Source: Streptosporangium sp. NBC_01756
GTDB lineage: Bacteria; Actinomycetota; Actinomycetes; Streptosporangiales; Streptosporangiaceae
Length of the DNA stretch: 64,000 nucleotides
Assembly: GCF_035917975.1 (NCBI RefSeq)
Contig: NZ_CP109130.1
Span: forward strand, 7,812,001 to 7,876,000
Direction: 5' to 3'
The notes under the pieces were generated by a model. It was not told the origin of the DNA, searched no databases, and saw nothing but the letters and a program-made list of their open reading frames with translations. Position numbers and translations under genes: made by a program. Positions 60,815 to 64,000 of this stretch are shown in pieces (positions within the stretch are counted from its first letter, which is position 1; every line of letters starts with the position of its first letter).

Positions 60815-62018
60815 ACCCCCGGAGTTCGCGTACGCCCTTCAGGAGCCGGTCCACGTCGGATTCGTCGGTGTACGGCGCGACTCCGGCGCGGATCGCGCCC
60901 GTGTCGCCGAGGCCCAGCCGGCGGCTGCACTCCAGCGCGTAGAAGGTGCCGGCCGGTGCGTTGACCCCACGCGCGGCCAGGAACGCGTAGCCGTCCGCGG
61001 GGGCGACGCCGTCGACGGAGAACAGGGTCGTGGGGGTGCGTCTGCGGTGCGGCGCGCCGTGCACGGTGATCCCGGCGATCTCAGCCAGTCCCGAGTCGAG
61101 CCGGTCCAGCATGGCGTTCTCGTGCCGCTCCAGCGCGGCCATCGAGCCGGCCAGGCGTTCGCGCCGGGTTCCGCCGGTGCCGGGCACGAGGCCGGCGAGG
61201 AAGTCGACCGCCGCCGTCGTTCCGGCCAGGAGTTCGTAGGGGAGGGTCCCCAGCTCGAAGCGCTCGGGCACCGCGTCGCTGGCGGGGAGCAGCTTGTCCG
61301 GGTCGATGGTCTCGAGCAGGCTCGGATCGGCGGCGAGCACGCCGAGATGCGGGCCGAGGAACTTGTACGGCGAGCACGCGTAGAAGTCGGCGCCGAGCCG
61401 GCCGACGTCGACCAGGTCGTGCGGGGTCAGGTGCACGCCGTCGACGTAGAGCCGTGCCCCGGCCGCGTGCACCCGCGCGGCGATCTCCGGTATGTCCGGC
61501 CGGGTACCCAGCAGGTTCGACGCCGCCGTGACGGCCACGAGCCGGGTGCGTCCGGTGAGCACGGCGGCGACGGCGGCGACGTCCAGTTCACCGGTGCCGG
61601 GGTCGAATTCGGCCCAGCGCACCGTGGCCCCGCGCGACTCGGCGGCCTGCAACCACGGCCGGATGTTCGCGTCGTGGTCCAGGCTGCTGACGACGACCTC
61701 GTCCCCGGGCCCCCAGTCCTTGGCCAGGGCGCGCGCCATGTCGTAGGTCAGCTGCGTCATGCTGCGGCCGAACACGATGCCGCCCGGTGTGCCTCCGAGC
61801 AGATCGGCCATCGCTCGGCGCGCCTCGACGACGATCTCGTCGGCGCGGCGTTCGGCGGCGGTCCGGACGCCCCGGTTGGCGACGGCGGAGCGCAGGGTGC
61901 CGGCCACGGCGTCCGCGACCACGTCGGGGACCTGTGAGCCGCCGGGGCTGTCGAAGTGCGCCGCCCCCTCGGCCAGTGCGGGGAAGTGTGCCCGTACCGC
62001 TGCCACGTCGTATGCCAC
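60813..62018 (-). CDS. Class V aminotransferase (cysteine-desulfurase-like)
   Basis: A 401-residue PLP enzyme. FGRSMTQLTYDMARALA, then SSLDHDANIRPW, and the cofactor lysine in DFYACSPYKFLGPHLGVL follow the cysteine desulfurase-like (Csd) pattern. Whether it acts on cysteine is unclear; the active-site cysteine loop is not obvious. The GTG at 62018 has GGAGG upstream. The TGA stop lies in copy 3 of the dispersed repeat. No iron-sulfur genes are near. Confidence 0.88.
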   Translation of the reverse strand: MAYDVAAVRAHFPALAEGAAHFDSPGGSQVPDVVADAVAGTLRSAVANRGVRTAAERRADEIVVEARRAMADLLGGTPGGIVFGRSMTQLTYDMARALAKDWGPGDEVVVSSLDHDANIRPWLQAAESRGATVRWAEFDPGTGELDVAAVAAVLTGRTRLVAVTAASNLLGTRPDIPEIAARVHAAGARLYVDGVHLTPHDLVDVGRLGADFYACSPYKFLGPHLGVLAADPSLLETIDPDKLLPASDAVPERFELGTLPYELLAGTTAAVDFLAGLVPGTGGTRRERLAGSMAALERHENAMLDRLDSGLAEIAGITVHGAPHRRRTPTTLFSVDGVAPADGYAFLAARGVNAPAGTFYALECSRRLGLGDTGAIRAGVAPYTDESDVDRLLKGVRELRG

Positions 62019-62297
62019 GGAACCTCCAGGACCATCGTCTGTCTGTGCCCGACGGCACGACGATATGCCCTGCCGGCAAGCTCTGCCGGCGCCGCCCTGA
62101 TCAGCATCAAGCCGCTCCGCCGACCATGGAAGGACACCCATGGGTTCGCGAAACCCCGCCCATCCGGCGTGACAGCCGGGTCGTCACGCTGACCAGGAAG
62201 CGAAATCAACTCTCAGTCGAATGCCTCAGCCGACCACACGAAGGTCGAGGCTAAGCCTGGCCAATTTCGCGGTAGTGAGGTATACGGATATGCAGTA

Positions 62298-64000
62298 ATG
62301 AATGGAATCAGCGGATCAAAACCCGAAATATCAGTGTTGGTCGGCCGGGATGACGAGAGGGCCACGATAGTCGGGGCGCTCACCCGATCGGCGGCGCTCG
62401 TCCTGGTCGAGGGCGAGGCGGGCATCGGCAAGTCCCGTCTGGTCGACGAGTGCCTGGCCGCCCCCGAGTTACACGACCGCCGCGTGCTGATGGCGGTGTG
62501 CCCGCCCCTGCCCGAGCCCTTCCCGCTCGGCGCCGTCGTCGACGGGTTGCGCCCCTTTCACGACCAACTCAGCGGACTCGACCTCAGCCCGCTGGCCGGA
62601 GCCCTGAGGCCGCTGTTTCCCGAATGGGGCGACCTGCTGCCACCCGCGCCGGAGACGCTCCCCGATCCACGGGAGACCCGCCACCGGCTCTTCCGGGCGC
62701 TGACCGAACTGATCGACGGCCTCGGCGTGGACGTGCTGGTCGTCGAGGACGGGCACTGGGCGGACGCGGCGACGCTCGACTGGCTGCTGACGCTCTGCGC
62801 GTCGGGCGGCGGCAGACGCTCGATCATCGTCACCTACCGGCCGCTGGAGGTCAGCGAGAGCCTGTTGCGCCTGACCTCGCGCCTGCCCAGGGAGATGACC
62901 CAGGCCCGGCTCACCCTGGAGCCCCTGGACGTGCCGCAGACCTGTGAGTTCGTCGCGTCCATGTTCTCCACCACCGAGGTGTCGCAGACGTTCGCGGCGT
63001 TCCTGCACGAGCACACCGGCGGCATCCCGCTGGCCGTGGAGCAGACCCTCCAGCTGCTGCGCGACCGGCGGGACATCTTCAGGTCGGAGACCGGCTGGCG
63101 GCGCCGGATCATGGGGGAGTTGCAGGTGCCGCCGACGGTGCGCGACTCGGTGCTGGAGCGGGTGGCCAGGCTCCCCCCGGGAACGCGGGCCGTCCTGGAG
63201 GCCGCGGCCGTCCTGGAGGCGCCGGCGGACGAGAGCCTGATCGCCGCCGTGGCCGGGATGGAGGAGCCCGTCGCTCGCGACGGCCTGGAAGCCGCGCTGG
63301 CCTGCGGGCTGATGCGTGAGGCCGGGCGCGGCGCGTTCGCCTTCAGCCACGTGCTGGCCTCACGTGCGGTGCGCGACGCCGTTCCCGCCTCGAAGCGACG
63401 TCTGCTGCACCGCCGCGCGGGCGAATCCCTCCGCGAGGGCGAACACCCTCCCGTCGTACGGCTGTGCCGCCACTTCAGGGAGGCCGGCGACGTCGGCGAG
63501 TGGTGCCGTTACGCCGAGGCCGCCGCCGAACTGGCGCTGGAGTCGGGCGACGACCACACGACCGTCGCCATGCTGCACGACCTGCTGACCACCGCCGACC
63601 ACACGCTGGAGCGGCGAGTACGGCTGACGCGCAAGCTCGGTGAGGCGGCGAAGCTCAGCGCCGAGCCGCTGTCGGAGCTGGGCGAGCGGGTGCGGGCCGC
63701 GCTGGAGCGGGTGCTCGCCGACCCCGCGCTGCCGCCGGACGAACGCGGCGAGCTCAGGTTCCGGCTGGGATGGCTGAAGCTGCATCTGGGCGAGTTCGAG
63801 CACGGCTCGGCCGACATGGAGGCCGCCCTGCCGGATCTGGAGCACCAGCCCACCCTCGCCGCACAGGGCATGCTCTTGCTCGCCGCGCCTCTGACCGGGG
63901 CCTGGCCGGCCGAACGGCACCTGATGTGGGCGCGGCGGGCCGTCGAGCTGTTCCCGCGTGTCCAGGGTCCGGTGGAGCGCCTGGTCTGCCTCAACAACCA
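62298..64000 (+). CDS. LuxR-type AAA regulator (LAL), 3' end beyond window
   Basis: 567 codons are visible. The ATG at 62298 begins MNGISGSKPEISVLVGRDDE. Walker A is GEAGIGKSRL and Walker B is VLVVEDGHWADAAT (G where many have A or H). A winged-helix and tetratricopeptide-like helical region follow (LLHRRAGESLREGEHPPVVR). These are large ATP-dependent activators, often of secondary-metabolism clusters; the LuxR helix-turn-helix would be at the C-terminus, outside the window. There is an A/T-rich leader upstream (62200-62297). Confidence 0.88.
   Translation, partial: MNGISGSKPEISVLVGRDDERATIVGALTRSAALVLVEGEAGIGKSRLVDECLAAPELHDRRVLMAVCPPLPEPFPLGAVVDGLRPFHDQLSGLDLSPLAGALRPLFPEWGDLLPPAPETLPDPRETRHRLFRALTELIDGLGVDVLVVEDGHWADAATLDWLLTLCASGGGRRSIIVTYRPLEVSESLLRLTSRLPREMTQARLTLEPLDVPQTCEFVASMFSTTEVSQTFAAFLHEHTGGIPLAVEQTLQLLRDRRDIFRSETGWRRRIMGELQVPPTVRDSVLERVARLPPGTRAVLEAAAVLEAPADESLIAAVAGMEEPVARDGLEAALACGLMREAGRGAFAFSHVLASRAVRDAVPASKRRLLHRRAGESLREGEHPPVVRLCRHFREAGDVGEWCRYAEAAAELALESGDDHTTVAMLHDLLTTADHTLERRVRLTRKLGEAAKLSAEPLSELGERVRAALERVLADPALPPDERGELRFRLGWLKLHLGEFEHGSADMEAALPDLEHQPTLAAQGMLLLAAPLTGAWPAERHLMWARRAVELFPRVQGPVERLVCLNN

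Noticed and set aside
1-64000. tRNA, rRNA, riboswitch or biosynthetic cluster genes
   Set aside because: No cloverleaf with the usual arms, no rRNA sequence, no recognised riboswitch core and no PKS or NRPS gene was seen.

Overview
This is a strongly GC-rich window from a filamentous actinobacterium. The gene content (Tat lipoproteins, sugar ABC transporters with no ATPase gene, a FolP2-type protein, LCP and large LuxR/AAA proteins) fits the Streptosporangiales, for example Streptosporangium or Nonomuraea. The genus is an inference from general resemblance; no marker settles it. I saw no tRNA, rRNA, CRISPR array or origin.

Layout. 1-9140 is mostly chromosomal housekeeping and stress functions: a copper chaperone and DyP peroxidase operon, a ClpP, a flavin reductase, an iron-box-controlled divergent pair (DUF2470 protein and a ribosomal S4 protein), a voltage-gated cation channel, and a TetR/ABC drug-efflux unit. 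9141-23470 is an accessory island with lower GC and many relics. It holds a 2099-residue secreted polymorphic toxin ending in a NucA/NucB-type nuclease domain, a probable immunity gene, phage-like small genes, an orphan copy of the nuclease tail followed by a paralogous immunity gene, an IS701-family insertion sequence, and an ISAs1-family insertion sequence with a visible 10-bp target duplication.

23472-33989 is a leftward catabolic cluster: sugar-type ABC transporter (binding protein and two permeases), glycerophosphodiesterase, inositol-monophosphatase-like phosphatase, D-2-hydroxyacid dehydrogenase, two FGGY kinases, a histidine phosphatase and a DeoR regulator. It probably imports and breaks down a polyol or phosphodiester. 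34225-36871 carries a PiT phosphate transporter, its PhoU-like partner and a Tat-exported beta-propeller protein. 36978-53940 covers cell-envelope and signalling functions: S8 peptidase, membrane spermidine-synthase-like protein, LCP protein, zinc metallopeptidase, LysR regulator, FolP2, a PLP decarboxylase-like enzyme, TetR regulator, two-component system, LolA-like lipoprotein-type protein and an ABC transporter.

54012-64000 has an AraC regulator with a MalY-like lyase, a YcnI-type copper-linked pair, a small membrane protein, a TetX-like monooxygenase with its divergent TetR, a cysteine-desulfurase-like enzyme, and the start of a LuxR-type AAA regulator cut by the window end.

The most interesting system is the toxin island (9505-19638). 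It shows a nested duplication inside the toxin, a hairpin that would hide the toxin ribosome-binding site, a MITE-like insert between toxin and immunity gene, and a second, displaced toxin-tail/immunity cassette. The iron-regulated S4 locus at 5186-5888 is second.
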